Part shown: positions 46,285-54,669 of the stretch, one piece after another
How the letters are laid out: the number at the start of each line of letters is the position of its first letter
Numbering within the stretch: position 1 is the stretch's first letter
Source of the DNA: Maribacter forsetii DSM 18668
Lineage (GTDB): Bacteria; Bacteroidota; Bacteroidia; Flavobacteriales; Flavobacteriaceae
Direction of reading: 5' to 3'
Assembly: GCF_000744105.1 (NCBI RefSeq)
Contig: NZ_JQLH01000001.1
Location: 4,167,001 to 4,231,000, forward strand
DNA: 64,000 nt
The notes under the pieces: model-generated
Seen by the model: only the letters and a program-made list of their open reading frames with translations
Databases searched by the model: none
What the model was told of the DNA's origin: nothing
Translations under genes and position numbers: made by a program

Positions 46285-46617
46285 TTAAAGCTCTTCCGGG
46301 GCTAGCTCAACTTCTAGTCCGTCCATATCTTCGGTGATATGTAATTGACAGCCAAGGCGTGAATTATCTTTTACATTGAAAGCTTCAGACAGCATTGCTT
46401 CTTCATCATCTCCCATTTCTGGAAGTTCCGTATCTGATAATACATAACATTGACAAGATGCACACATAGCCATACCGCCACAAATGCCTATTGTACCTTC
46501 TGGGGCAAGTTCATAAGAACGAACAACCTCCATTAGATTCATATTCATATCTGTAGGAGCGTCTATTTCGTGTAACACTCCTTCGCGGTCGGTTATTTTT
46601 ATTTTGATATCGGTCAT
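46285..46617 (-). CDS. [2Fe-2S] ferredoxin, adrenodoxin type
   Basis: A 110-residue ferredoxin. Cluster cysteines are in ICGGMAMCASC (Cys46, Cys52, Cys55) and RLGCQLH (Cys90), the C-x5-C-x2-C-x34-C spacing of vertebrate/ISC-type ferredoxins. The acidic C-terminal half is typical. An extra Cys57 lies just after the third ligand. It is on the same strand as a ferredoxin-NADP reductase gene about 250 bases upstream and NifU/Mrp genes beyond, consistent with electron supply for Fe-S assembly or other oxidoreductases. Confidence 0.93.
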   Translation of the reverse strand: MTDIKIKITDREGVLHEIDAPTDMNMNLMEVVRSYELAPEGTIGICGGMAMCASCQCYVLSDTELPEMGDDEEAMLSEAFNVKDNSRLGCQLHITEDMDGLEVELAPEEL

Positions 46618-46840
46618 TAATAGTATTTAGTAGTTAGGTTTTAGTGAACTAGTTTAGTTTGAACATTGAATTAGTACGTAAAGTTTTCCGGAAATTTCAA
46701 ATGACTTTTCAATTAACTCAACCGTTTTTCTTATAAAAATTTGATGCTTCAAGTTTAAAGATTTTTTAGTAATTAAAACTGCTAAATCTTGTGATTTTTA
46801 CCACACCTGCATATCTTCAAAACGCTGTATGGTCATTCTA

Positions 46841-46867
46841 CTATTTCACTATCAAACTAATTCACTA
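46841..46867 (-). repeat. Short dispersed repeat, copy 1 (TAGTGAATTAGT type)
   Basis: On the minus strand this reads TAGTGAATTAGTTTGATAGT followed by GAAATAG. It closely matches 52163-52189 on the plus strand, and a more degenerate copy lies near 46641-46656 (TAGTGAACTAGTTTAG). All are in gene-free DNA. Confidence 0.5.
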
Positions 46868-46869
46868 CT

Positions 46870-47928
46870 TTAATCAATTGCTTTCACTACTGCTTTTGGC
46901 GCTTCCTTTTTAGTTCCATCAAAACCACTTACACCACCTACAGTAGTGTATTTCATGACATACTTTTTATCTGGATGAATTTTTTGAAAGGCACTTTGGC
47001 ACATTAACGTTGCTTCGTGAAAACCACAAAGGATCAGTTTCAACTTACCAGGATATGTATTTACATCGCCTATGGCATAAATACCAGGTATGTTTGTTTG
47101 GTAGTCGAACGTGTCAACTTTTATAGCATTTTTTTCAATCTCCAATCCCCAATCGCCAATTGGACCTAATTTTGGAGAGAGTCCAAATAAAGGAATAAAA
47201 TTATCGACCTCTAAAACTTGTTCTTCTTTAGCATCAGAGATTTTCCTGATAAGTACCGACTCTAATTTATCATCACCATTTAAGGCAATAATTTCTGCCG
47301 GAGTAATTAGATTAAGTTTTCCTTGATCTTTTAATTCCTGAACCTTTTCAACCGAATCTAAAGCTCCTCTAAACTCATTTCTTCTATGTACCAATGTCAC
47401 TTGCGATGCTACATCTGCCAAGAAGATACTCCAATCTAGCGCTGAATCTCCACCGCCTGCTATAACCACTTTTTTATCGCGATATACTTCTGGGTCTTTG
47501 ATCATGTAAGCAACACCGTTATCTTCAAATTTTGTCAAATTGTCCAACAATGGTTTTCTTGGTTCAAAACTTCCCAATCCGCCAGCTATGGCAACAACTG
47601 GCGCATGGTGTTCCGCCCCCTTATTTGTAGTTACAACAAAAGAACCATCATCTAATTTTTTAATAGTCTCGGCACGCTCGCCTAAGGTAAAACCTGGCTG
47701 AAAAGACTTAATCTGTTCCATTAAATTATCTACCAAATCGCCCGCCAATACCTCTGGAAAACCAGGAATATCATAAATAGGCTTTTTAGGGTAAATCTCT
47801 GAACACTGCCCACCAGCTTGTGGCAAGGCATCTATTAGGTGACATTTAAGTTTTAGGAGTCCGGCTTCAAAAACGGCAAAAAGCCCTGTTGGTCCCGCGC
47901 CAATTATTAATATATCGGTTTTAATCAT
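46870..47928 (-). CDS. Thioredoxin-reductase-like ferredoxin-NADP(+) reductase
   Basis: 352 residues from the ATG at 47928. The upstream in-frame GTG at 47952 lies beside a putative -7 element, so the ATG is preferred. It has an N-terminal FAD motif (IIGAGPTG), the segment ALPQAGGQCSEIYPKKPIYDIPG typical of TrxR-like FNRs (written here across residues ~33-55), an NADPH motif (IAGGGDSALDW) and a C-terminal AIGDVN. The redox CxxC of thioredoxin reductase is absent, which marks the FNR group. It would pass electrons from NADPH to the ferredoxin encoded downstream. Confidence 0.9.
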   Translation of the reverse strand: MIKTDILIIGAGPTGLFAVFEAGLLKLKCHLIDALPQAGGQCSEIYPKKPIYDIPGFPEVLAGDLVDNLMEQIKSFQPGFTLGERAETIKKLDDGSFVVTTNKGAEHHAPVVAIAGGLGSFEPRKPLLDNLTKFEDNGVAYMIKDPEVYRDKKVVIAGGGDSALDWSIFLADVASQVTLVHRRNEFRGALDSVEKVQELKDQGKLNLITPAEIIALNGDDKLESVLIRKISDAKEEQVLEVDNFIPLFGLSPKLGPIGDWGLEIEKNAIKVDTFDYQTNIPGIYAIGDVNTYPGKLKLILCGFHEATLMCQSAFQKIHPDKKYVMKYTTVGGVSGFDGTKKEAPKAVVKAID

Positions 47929-47953
47929 TACTGAAACTGTTTGTAATTGCACT

Positions 47954-47961
47954 CAAAATTA
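47954..47961 (-). promoter_or_regulatory. Putative -7 element for the reductase gene
   Basis: On the minus strand this reads TAATTTTG, matching TAnnTTTG. It would start transcription about 19 bases before the ATG at 47928 and supports that start. No clear -33 element is seen at the expected spacing. Confidence 0.35.
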
Positions 47962-48000
47962 TCAATCTATTGTTTTAAATATCATGACAATTATCAAGAT

Positions 48001-48240
48001 TTAACCTTCTATATTAATTACATTTTGAATCTGTGGAGCGTATTTTTTAATCGTCATCTCTACCCCACTTTTTAATGTCATTTGATTGACACTACAACCA
48101 ACACATGCACCTTCTAAACGCACTGTTACAGATTCATCTTCAATAGAAATAAGACTAATATCTCCACCATCGCTCTGTAAGAAAGGTCTAATTTCTTCCA
48201 ATGCTTTTTCCACATTTACTTTAAGCTCTGTTGCAGTCAT
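48001..48240 (-). CDS. NifU C-terminal domain (Nfu-type) protein
   Basis: A 79-residue protein consisting only of the NifU C-terminal domain. It has the pattern LQSDGGDISL and the cluster-binding GACVGCS (Cys46-x-x-Cys49). Nfu-type proteins carry and transfer [4Fe-4S] clusters. It starts two bases after the mrp stop, on the same strand, so the two are almost certainly cotranscribed. Together with ferredoxin and the reductase downstream, it points to an Fe-S cluster maintenance block. Confidence 0.95.
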   Translation of the reverse strand: MTATELKVNVEKALEEIRPFLQSDGGDISLISIEDESVTVRLEGACVGCSVNQMTLKSGVEMTIKKYAPQIQNVINIEG

Positions 48241-48242
48241 AT

Positions 48243-49397
48243 CTATTTTTTGTTAACCGGCGAACAACCCGCCATTGTCGTAATTTTTATTGCTTCGGTC
48301 GGTGGCATTGTTTTGTTTCTAGAAACCACTTCACTTACCACCTCTTTTGTCAATTCTTCAAATGCCTTTTCAACAAGTGTTGCTGTTTGTAGTGCCGCTG
48401 GTCTACCAACATCACCAGCTTCACGTATACTTTGTACCAAAGGCATTTCACCAAGGAAAGGCACATTTAAATCTTCTGCTAGATTCTTAGCTCCGTTCTT
48501 ACCAAAAATATGATATTTATTATCAGGTAATTCTGCCGGTGTAAAGTATGCCATATTCTCAATAATACCTAAAACAGGTACATTTATAGAATCTTGTTGA
48601 AACATGGCTACTCCTTTTCTAGCATCTGCCAGTGCAATCTCTTGTGGTGTACTCACAACTACAGCACCCGTAATAGGCAATGACTGCATGATACTTAAAT
48701 GAATATCTCCAGTACCCGGTGGTAAATCGATCAACATAAAATCCAACTCGCCCCAATGTGCATCAAAAATCATTTGGTTCAATGCTTTTGACGCCATAGG
48801 CCCTCTCCAAATTACTGCCTGATCACGCTGTGTAAAGAATCCGATGGACAATAATTTCACACCATAACTCTCTACAGGCTTCATTTTAGACTTGCCCTCT
48901 ACATTGACCGCTAATGGTTTTTCATTGGCAACATCAAACATAATAGGCATTGACGGCCCGTAAATATCGGCATCTAAAAGCCCTACTTTAAAACCCATTT
49001 TAGCTAAAGTCACCGCTAGATTAGCAGTTACCGTAGACTTACCTACACCACCTTTACCTGAGGCAACAGCGATAATATTGGTAATACCAGGAATAGGTTT
49101 TCCTTTTATCTCATTTGTTTTCGGTTTGGCTGCAGGAGCATCAACCTTAATATTTATTTTGATTTTAGCCTTTTCATACACCTCTTTATGGATGATTTTT
49201 AAAATCTCCACTTCGGTTTTCTTACGTGCTTGTAAACTTGGGTTGGCAATAGTTATATCAACCTCTACCTCATCACCAAAAATTTGAATATTGGTCACTG
49301 CACCACTTTCTACCATGTTTTGGCCTTCTCCAGGAACGGTAATATGCTCCAACGCCTTTAAAACATCCTTTTTATCTATCTTCATTTTAAAATTCAT
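48243..49397 (-). CDS. mrp: Mrp/NBP35-family Fe-S cluster carrier ATPase
   Basis: A 384-residue P-loop ATPase. It has an N-terminal MIP18/DUF59 domain (about 8-90), then the deviant Walker A VASGKGGVGKST (114-121), the switch DADIYGPS (142-149), and DLPPGTGD. This architecture is the standard Mrp (ApbC) protein that loads and transfers Fe-S clusters. The start may be the first Met or Met5 (MKIDKKD); the sequence does not decide. It is first in the mrp-nifU pair, with about 200 bases to the divergent amidase gene. Confidence 0.93.
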   Translation of the reverse strand: MNFKMKIDKKDVLKALEHITVPGEGQNMVESGAVTNIQIFGDEVEVDITIANPSLQARKKTEVEILKIIHKEVYEKAKIKINIKVDAPAAKPKTNEIKGKPIPGITNIIAVASGKGGVGKSTVTANLAVTLAKMGFKVGLLDADIYGPSMPIMFDVANEKPLAVNVEGKSKMKPVESYGVKLLSIGFFTQRDQAVIWRGPMASKALNQMIFDAHWGELDFMLIDLPPGTGDIHLSIMQSLPITGAVVVSTPQEIALADARKGVAMFQQDSINVPVLGIIENMAYFTPAELPDNKYHIFGKNGAKNLAEDLNVPFLGEMPLVQSIREAGDVGRPAALQTATLVEKAFEELTKEVVSEVVSRNKTMPPTEAIKITTMAGCSPVNKK

Positions 49398-49597
49398 TCA
49401 AAACCCGCCTATTAGCAAGTAGGTTACAAAGATAATCCTTAGTTGTTAGATTAGGAAGCTAGCGTATTGAAAATGAATATGCCATTATAAATAGAAACTC
49501 TTTTTATCAGAAATTCAATTCACATTTTTTTATGATTTATCAAATATCATAAACTTTCTAAAAGACGTACTTTAGAATCCTCTTAAAACCAACTAAC

Positions 49598-51274
49598 ATG
49601 TACCAACCTACAAAAAGATTACCCCTGTTTCTATTTTTTAGTCTACTTACTTCATTAATCATTACATCTTGTACTAGCTCTAAAAATGAATTCTCTAAAA
49701 AAGATGTAAAACGATCACAGAAACTCATAGGTTTAGATTTTGGCAAACAATACATTGACACATTATACCCCTATTTACAGCGGAATAAAAAAGGGTTTGA
49801 TTCCCTACGAAAATATACTCTAGACTACGATGTAGTACCTGCGGTTCGGTTTGACCCGCTACCTATGAATTTTGAGCCAAAACCACAAAACGGATTCCCG
49901 GAATGGGAAATACCAGAGAATATAGCGCTTCCTTCTAAAAAGGCGGACCTTGCTTTTTATTCCATACCTCAACTGGCATCGCTCATCAAAAACAGAAAAA
50001 TAAGTTCGCTAGAATTGACAGAGTTCTTTATTGGTCGATTAAAGAAATACAATCCTATTTTAGAATGTACCATTACCATAACAGAAGAAATGGCGTTGGA
50101 ACATGCTAAAAAAATGGATGCCGAACTGGCTGCAGGTAATTATCGCGGAATTCTTCATGGTATTCCTTACGGTGTAAAAGACCTAATGGCAGTGGAAGGC
50201 TACAAAACTACATGGGGTGCTGAACCTTACCGCAATCAACAAATTGATATGACCGCTAGTGTGGTTCAAAAATTACAAGATGCTGGCGGAGTGCTAGTGG
50301 CAAAATTGGTGTCAGGTTCTCTAGCTCGTGGTGATGTTTGGTTTGATGGAAAAACTAAAAACCCGTGGGATACAACCCAAGGTGCTTCTGGATCATCAGC
50401 AGGTTCTGGATCGGCAACTTCTGCAGGTTTGGTTCCTTATGCATTAGGTACCGAAACATTGGGCTCTATTTTATCACCTAGTACAAGAAATGGAATTACA
50501 GGTTTACGCCCAACATATGGTAGGGTTAGTAGACATGGCGTTATGAGCTTAAGTTGGTCTATGGATAAAGTAGGACCAATGGCAAGAAGTGCAGAAGACT
50601 GCGCAATTGTATATAGTGTTATTGCAGGAAAAGACCCTAAAGACGGAATGACTACGGATTACCCTGACGGATTTGACCCTACTAAAGATTATAAATCGCT
50701 TAAAATAGCCTATTTAAAAAGTGACATAGAAAAAGATTCTTCGGATAGTAAAGTGAATCTGGATAAGGCAATTGCAACTTTTAAAGAAATGGGACTTACA
50801 CTTAACGAAGTGGAATTACCAAAAGACATTCCCTACAACAGTTTTGATGTCATACTAAGAGCAGAAGCGGGAGCATTTTTCGACGATATGGTTCGTGCTG
50901 AAGAAGTGGATAAAATGGTAGAGCAAACTCAACGTTCTAGAGCAAATTCTTTACGTCAAGCACGCTTTATTCCTGCGGTGGAATACATACAAGCAAACAG
51001 ACAACGACAAGTGCTCATTGAAAAAATGCAGGCTATCATGAAAGATTACGATGTTCTTATTTCTCCAAGCTCTGGGAATAGGTTATCGATTACAACGAAT
51101 CTAACCGGTCACCCGGCAATTTCAATCCCTACTGGATTGGATGAAAAAAAACACCCAACAAGTATTACTCTAGTCTCTAATTTATATGATGAAGCAAGTA
51201 TTCTTTTATTAGCTAAAGCTTTTCAAGACCAAACCGAATTTGACGAAATGCATCCTGAAGGGTATACGGATTAG
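49598..51274 (+). CDS. Amidase-signature family lipoprotein
   Basis: A 558-residue protein with a lipoprotein signal (ITSC, Cys25). The amidase-signature Ser-Ser-Lys triad is visible: Lys194 in IPYGVKD, the cis-Ser in GASGSSAGSGS (about 266/267), and the nucleophile Ser290 in TETLGSI. The usual GGSIR is LGSIL here, so the Gly before the Ser pair and the Arg after it differ. The family hydrolyses amides (glutamine-tRNA amidotransferase subunits, fatty-acid amides, others); a lipid-anchored envelope member is probably catabolic. It is alone in its direction, and its stop is followed by a short heptamer repeat. Confidence 0.9.
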   Translation: MYQPTKRLPLFLFFSLLTSLIITSCTSSKNEFSKKDVKRSQKLIGLDFGKQYIDTLYPYLQRNKKGFDSLRKYTLDYDVVPAVRFDPLPMNFEPKPQNGFPEWEIPENIALPSKKADLAFYSIPQLASLIKNRKISSLELTEFFIGRLKKYNPILECTITITEEMALEHAKKMDAELAAGNYRGILHGIPYGVKDLMAVEGYKTTWGAEPYRNQQIDMTASVVQKLQDAGGVLVAKLVSGSLARGDVWFDGKTKNPWDTTQGASGSSAGSGSATSAGLVPYALGTETLGSILSPSTRNGITGLRPTYGRVSRHGVMSLSWSMDKVGPMARSAEDCAIVYSVIAGKDPKDGMTTDYPDGFDPTKDYKSLKIAYLKSDIEKDSSDSKVNLDKAIATFKEMGLTLNEVELPKDIPYNSFDVILRAEAGAFFDDMVRAEEVDKMVEQTQRSRANSLRQARFIPAVEYIQANRQRQVLIEKMQAIMKDYDVLISPSSGNRLSITTNLTGHPAISIPTGLDEKKHPTSITLVSNLYDEASILLLAKAFQDQTEFDEMHPEGYTD

Positions 51275-51280
51275 TGGCAG

Positions 51281-51308
51281 GTTGTTGGTTGTTGGTTGTT
51301 GGTTGTTG
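51281..51308. repeat. Heptamer tandem repeat (GTTGTTG), four copies
   Basis: Four tandem copies of GTTGTTG, six bases after the amidase stop, ending in GTTTTTGG. The unit length and T/G composition resemble the TTGGCTG array at 46041-46177. Confidence 0.85.
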
Positions 51309-51390
51309 GTTTTTGGAATATGTAATTTTAAGTTAAGTCAGAATACTTTTATTAATAAAAATTTCTTGAAAATTTCCTTAAAACATATAA

Positions 51391-51415
51391 GTTCTCGACT
51401 GCGCTCGAAGTGACA
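51391..51415. repeat. REP-like intergenic element, copy 2
   Basis: The core TTCTCGACTGCGCTCGAAG is followed by TGACA. It shares TCTCGACTGCGCT with the element at 44237-44256. It lies in AT-rich DNA between the convergent amidase and ABC ATPase genes. Confidence 0.65.
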
Positions 51416-51436
51416 TTTTAGATATAGATTATTATT

Positions 51437-51480
51437 TGATGATTTATCCTATATATTTAAAAAGTTAGGATAAATCATCA
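51437..51480. terminator. Strong bidirectional hairpin
   Basis: Perfect 15-base arms (TGATGATTTATCCTA and TAGGATAAATCATCA) with a 14-base AT-rich loop. It lies between the convergent amidase and ABC ATPase genes, nine bases from the ATPase stop, and can serve as a terminator for both. Confidence 0.75.
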
Positions 51481-51488
51481 TTTCAAGA

Positions 51489-52154
51489 CTAAATCTTTCT
51501 TCCGTCTAGAAGGTTGATGATCCTTGAACCGTATGCTGCATTCTTCTCGGAATGTGTTACTTGTATGATGGTCACCCCATCTTCTTCGTTCAATTTCTTA
51601 AAAAGCTGCATGATTTCTTCGCTTTGCTGAGAGTTTAAATTCCCCGTTGGTTCATCTGCCAATATCAGTTTAGGATTTGCAATGAGTGCACGCGCCACAC
51701 CAACCAATTGCTGCTGTCCTCCACTCAACTGTGTGGGAAACAAATCTTTTTTACCTACAATATTGAATCTATCCAACATATCGGCTACTAATGCTTTACG
51801 TTCTGAACCTTTCACCTTCTTATATAATAGAGGCATTTCTAGGTTTTCTTCTACCGTTAAATCATCTAATAAATGGTATGATTGAAAAACAAAACCGATA
51901 TACTCTTTATACAAGTTAGAACGATACTTCTCTTTTAAAGAATGAACCGATTCGTTCAAAAAATCATACTCTCCTTCATCAAACGTATCTAGCATACCAA
52001 TCACATTAAGCAATGTAGATTTCCCTGATCCCGACGGACCCATGATCGATATAAATTCCCCTTCTTGAACTTCAAGATTAATATCCTTCAGCAAGAAAAT
52101 ACGTTGACCGCCCTGCTGAACCCATTTGAAAATATTCCTTAATTGTAATAACAT
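51489..52154 (-). CDS. LolD/MacB-type ABC transporter ATPase
   Basis: A 221-residue ABC ATPase. It has Walker A GPSGSGKS (39-46), signature LSGGQ (143-147), Walker B ILADE (164-168), the D-loop GNLNSQ, and the H-loop His201. The LolD/MacB/FtsE group partners FtsX-like permeases, which fits the five permease genes upstream on the same strand. The residue after LSGGQQQ is Leu150, where Arg is usual. It is the last gene of the array and the only ATPase in it. Likely work: envelope lipoprotein or lipid handling, or signal-coupled mechanotransmission; substrate unknown. Confidence 0.9.
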   Translation of the reverse strand: MLLQLRNIFKWVQQGGQRIFLLKDINLEVQEGEFISIMGPSGSGKSTLLNVIGMLDTFDEGEYDFLNESVHSLKEKYRSNLYKEYIGFVFQSYHLLDDLTVEENLEMPLLYKKVKGSERKALVADMLDRFNIVGKKDLFPTQLSGGQQQLVGVARALIANPKLILADEPTGNLNSQQSEEIMQLFKKLNEEDGVTIIQVTHSEKNAAYGSRIINLLDGRKI

Positions 52155-52162
52155 CTTTTTAT

Positions 52163-52189
52163 AGTGAATTAGTTGGTTAGTGAAATAGT
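52163..52189 (+). repeat. Short dispersed repeat, copy 2 (TAGTGAATTAGT type)
   Basis: TAGTGAATTAGTTGGTTAGT followed by GAAATAG, in the 59-base gap before the ABC ATPase gene. It matches the minus-strand copy at 46841-46867 with few differences. Confidence 0.5.
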
Positions 52190-52213
52190 GTATTAGTGGT
52201 TGTTGATTAGAAA

Positions 52214-54631
52214 TTATTCCGTTCTTAAACTCTTTACAGGGTTTGCCGCTGCAGCTTTCATGGTTCTGGCACCTACTGTCAAAAGCGCAATTAGGGCAGC
52301 TAACAATCCTGCACCAACAAAAAACCAGATACTTAACGGTACCCTAAATGCATAATCTTGCAACCATTTATCTAAAGCGAACCAAGCTATTGGCGCACCT
52401 ATAATGAACGCTATGCCTACCAACTTTAAAAAGTCTTTGGTCAATAATATGGTTATTGATGATGTACTTGCACCAATTACCTTGCGTACGCCAATTTCTT
52501 TTGTTCGTTGTGCAACAACTAATAACGACATGGCAAACAAACCGATACAACTCAATACAATACCTAAAATAGAACCAGCGGTAATAATTGTAGCCATAGA
52601 CTTCTCTTTTTTAAAGGTTCTATCTATATTTTCATCTATAAACGAACCTAAAAATTCTGCATTCGGCTCTACTTTCTGCCAGGCATTTTTAATAGCATCA
52701 AAAGAACTTGCCATATCTGCAGGTGCAACTTTTATGTAGGCATAATACAAATCATAATTTTTGTCGAGAAAAAAAGTAAGCGGCTCTATGCTTTTACTAA
52801 TATCTTGATGATTATAATCTTTTAATACACCAATGACATTATAAGCTACAGAATCTTCATCGAAATATATTCTTGTAGCTAAGGGATTATCTTCTTCATT
52901 CAGCTCTTTCACCATAGCCTCATTGATTACCATACTTAAACTATCTGCACTGTAATCCTTACTGAACATTCGCCCTTCTAACAATTGAATATCCAATGTC
53001 TTTGCATAATCATAATCTACATTGAGCACATTACTATTTACTATTCTGCCTTCATGTTCAAAACCAAACTTACTAATAGACATGCTGCCATCTCTACCTC
53101 TCCCCAAGTTGTTATCAGATCCTGTTACGCTTAAAATATTGTTATTTCCGCGAAGCTCATTTCTCATAAGTTCTATTACGCGGTAACTGTCTTTCTTTCC
53201 GTTTAATGGTATAGAAACCACTTGTTCTTTATTAAATCCAAGATTTTTATTGCGCATAAACTGCAATTGCCCTTGAAAAACCAAGGTTCCTGTTATCAAT
53301 ACAATCGCAATTACAAACTGTACTACTATCAACGCATTGCGTACTCCGTTTTTTCCCAATTCCCATTTGCCTTTCAGAGCTTTTAGTGTGTTTAGCTTAC
53401 TTAAAAGTAATGCCGGGTAACCACCTGTAAACAAGGTTACTATTAAAATCCCCAATAAAAAGCTACCCAAAATAACAGGCGTCATTAAATTCTGAAAAGT
53501 AGCATCTGTATTAAAGAGTGTTTTATAGGGACCAATTAATAAATTAGAGAGTATTAGTGCCAAAACTATCGCAATGGCGAACACCATTAAACTCTCTAAC
53601 CAAAATTGACCAAAAAGCTGTCCTTTTACGGCACCAAGGGTTTTTCTCATACCAATTTCCTTAAGGCGTTTTTCACCCAAGGCAATGTTCATGTTCACAA
53701 AATTGGCACAGGCAATAAAAATGATCAAAAAGGCGATGCCTAAAATCATATAAGGAAATGTTCTTTTTATTTGCAGTACGCCAGAATTAAAATTTGCGAA
53801 ACGTTTATCTGTATAAGGCAATAAATTAAGTTGACTGTAATTACCGTTTACATCTGGCTGTGCCCCATCACGCTTCATATTATTCATTTGCTCTTCTTTG
53901 TGCAAAAGAGTAAACGCTACCGTACTTTCTTCAAACTGAGATTTAGAAACCCCGTCAGCCAATTGAAGGTATACTGGGTGATTTTGAGAATCCCAATCAT
54001 CTGTATATTCTTTATAATCCCAATGGCTTTCAAATGGAATAGCAATATCAAAACTGACACTACTATTATCTGGTATGTTTTTTAAAATACTGGAAACCGT
54101 AAAGGGTTTTTCTTCTTTGCCTATTAGAATTCTTACGGTTTTCCCAACACCATCGGTAGTGCCAAATAGCTTTTTAGAAGCTTTTTCTGTAAGGGATACC
54201 GAGTTTTGATCAGGCATTGGTTTATTAGTATCCCCCAAAAGTGTAGGGAAACTAAAAATTGAAAAATAGTCGGCATCTACAAATTCTGCATCTAAATTAA
54301 AATCGTTATCGCCATACGACACAAGCGCATTTTCACTCAATGCCCTTGATATTTGTTGTACACCTGGCACCTCTTCTTTTAAAGCAGGAGCAAAAGGCAC
54401 CGGATTAGCGGTAGAAATATCTGAACCTTTTGGAATTTGATTCGTGTAATAGACTTGATAGACCGAATCTTTATTTTCATGAAATTGGTCATATGACAAC
54501 TCGAACAACGCTGTCATCGTCAATAATAGTGCAACTGCAAATGCCAAGGTCAATCCCACAATATTTGCTGCAGTGAACACCTTATTTTTCAATAAGTTTC
54601 GATAAGCGACTTTTATATAATTCTTAAACAT
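52214..54631 (-). CDS. FtsX-like/MacB-type ABC permease, paralogue 5
   Basis: An 805-residue type VII ABC permease. The N-terminal helix (about 20-40) is followed by a MacB_PCD periplasmic domain (about 60-260). Three helices with the KRLKEIGMRKTLGA cytoplasmic motif come next (about 285-430), then a second helix/periplasmic/three-helix unit with RTKEIGVRKVIGAS (about 680-790). It ends NPVKSLRTE, as do its neighbours. It is nearest to the ATPase gene (59 bases), so it is the most obvious partner. Such duplicated FtsX permeases are common in Bacteroidota and mostly uncharacterised. Confidence 0.9.
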   Translation of the reverse strand: MFKNYIKVAYRNLLKNKVFTAANIVGLTLAFAVALLLTMTALFELSYDQFHENKDSVYQVYYTNQIPKGSDISTANPVPFAPALKEEVPGVQQISRALSENALVSYGDNDFNLDAEFVDADYFSIFSFPTLLGDTNKPMPDQNSVSLTEKASKKLFGTTDGVGKTVRILIGKEEKPFTVSSILKNIPDNSSVSFDIAIPFESHWDYKEYTDDWDSQNHPVYLQLADGVSKSQFEESTVAFTLLHKEEQMNNMKRDGAQPDVNGNYSQLNLLPYTDKRFANFNSGVLQIKRTFPYMILGIAFLIIFIACANFVNMNIALGEKRLKEIGMRKTLGAVKGQLFGQFWLESLMVFAIAIVLALILSNLLIGPYKTLFNTDATFQNLMTPVILGSFLLGILIVTLFTGGYPALLLSKLNTLKALKGKWELGKNGVRNALIVVQFVIAIVLITGTLVFQGQLQFMRNKNLGFNKEQVVSIPLNGKKDSYRVIELMRNELRGNNNILSVTGSDNNLGRGRDGSMSISKFGFEHEGRIVNSNVLNVDYDYAKTLDIQLLEGRMFSKDYSADSLSMVINEAMVKELNEEDNPLATRIYFDEDSVAYNVIGVLKDYNHQDISKSIEPLTFFLDKNYDLYYAYIKVAPADMASSFDAIKNAWQKVEPNAEFLGSFIDENIDRTFKKEKSMATIITAGSILGIVLSCIGLFAMSLLVVAQRTKEIGVRKVIGASTSSITILLTKDFLKLVGIAFIIGAPIAWFALDKWLQDYAFRVPLSIWFFVGAGLLAALIALLTVGARTMKAAAANPVKSLRTE

Positions 54632-54669
54632 GATTTGATTTTTATTTTGATTGATTGATGACTTTTATA

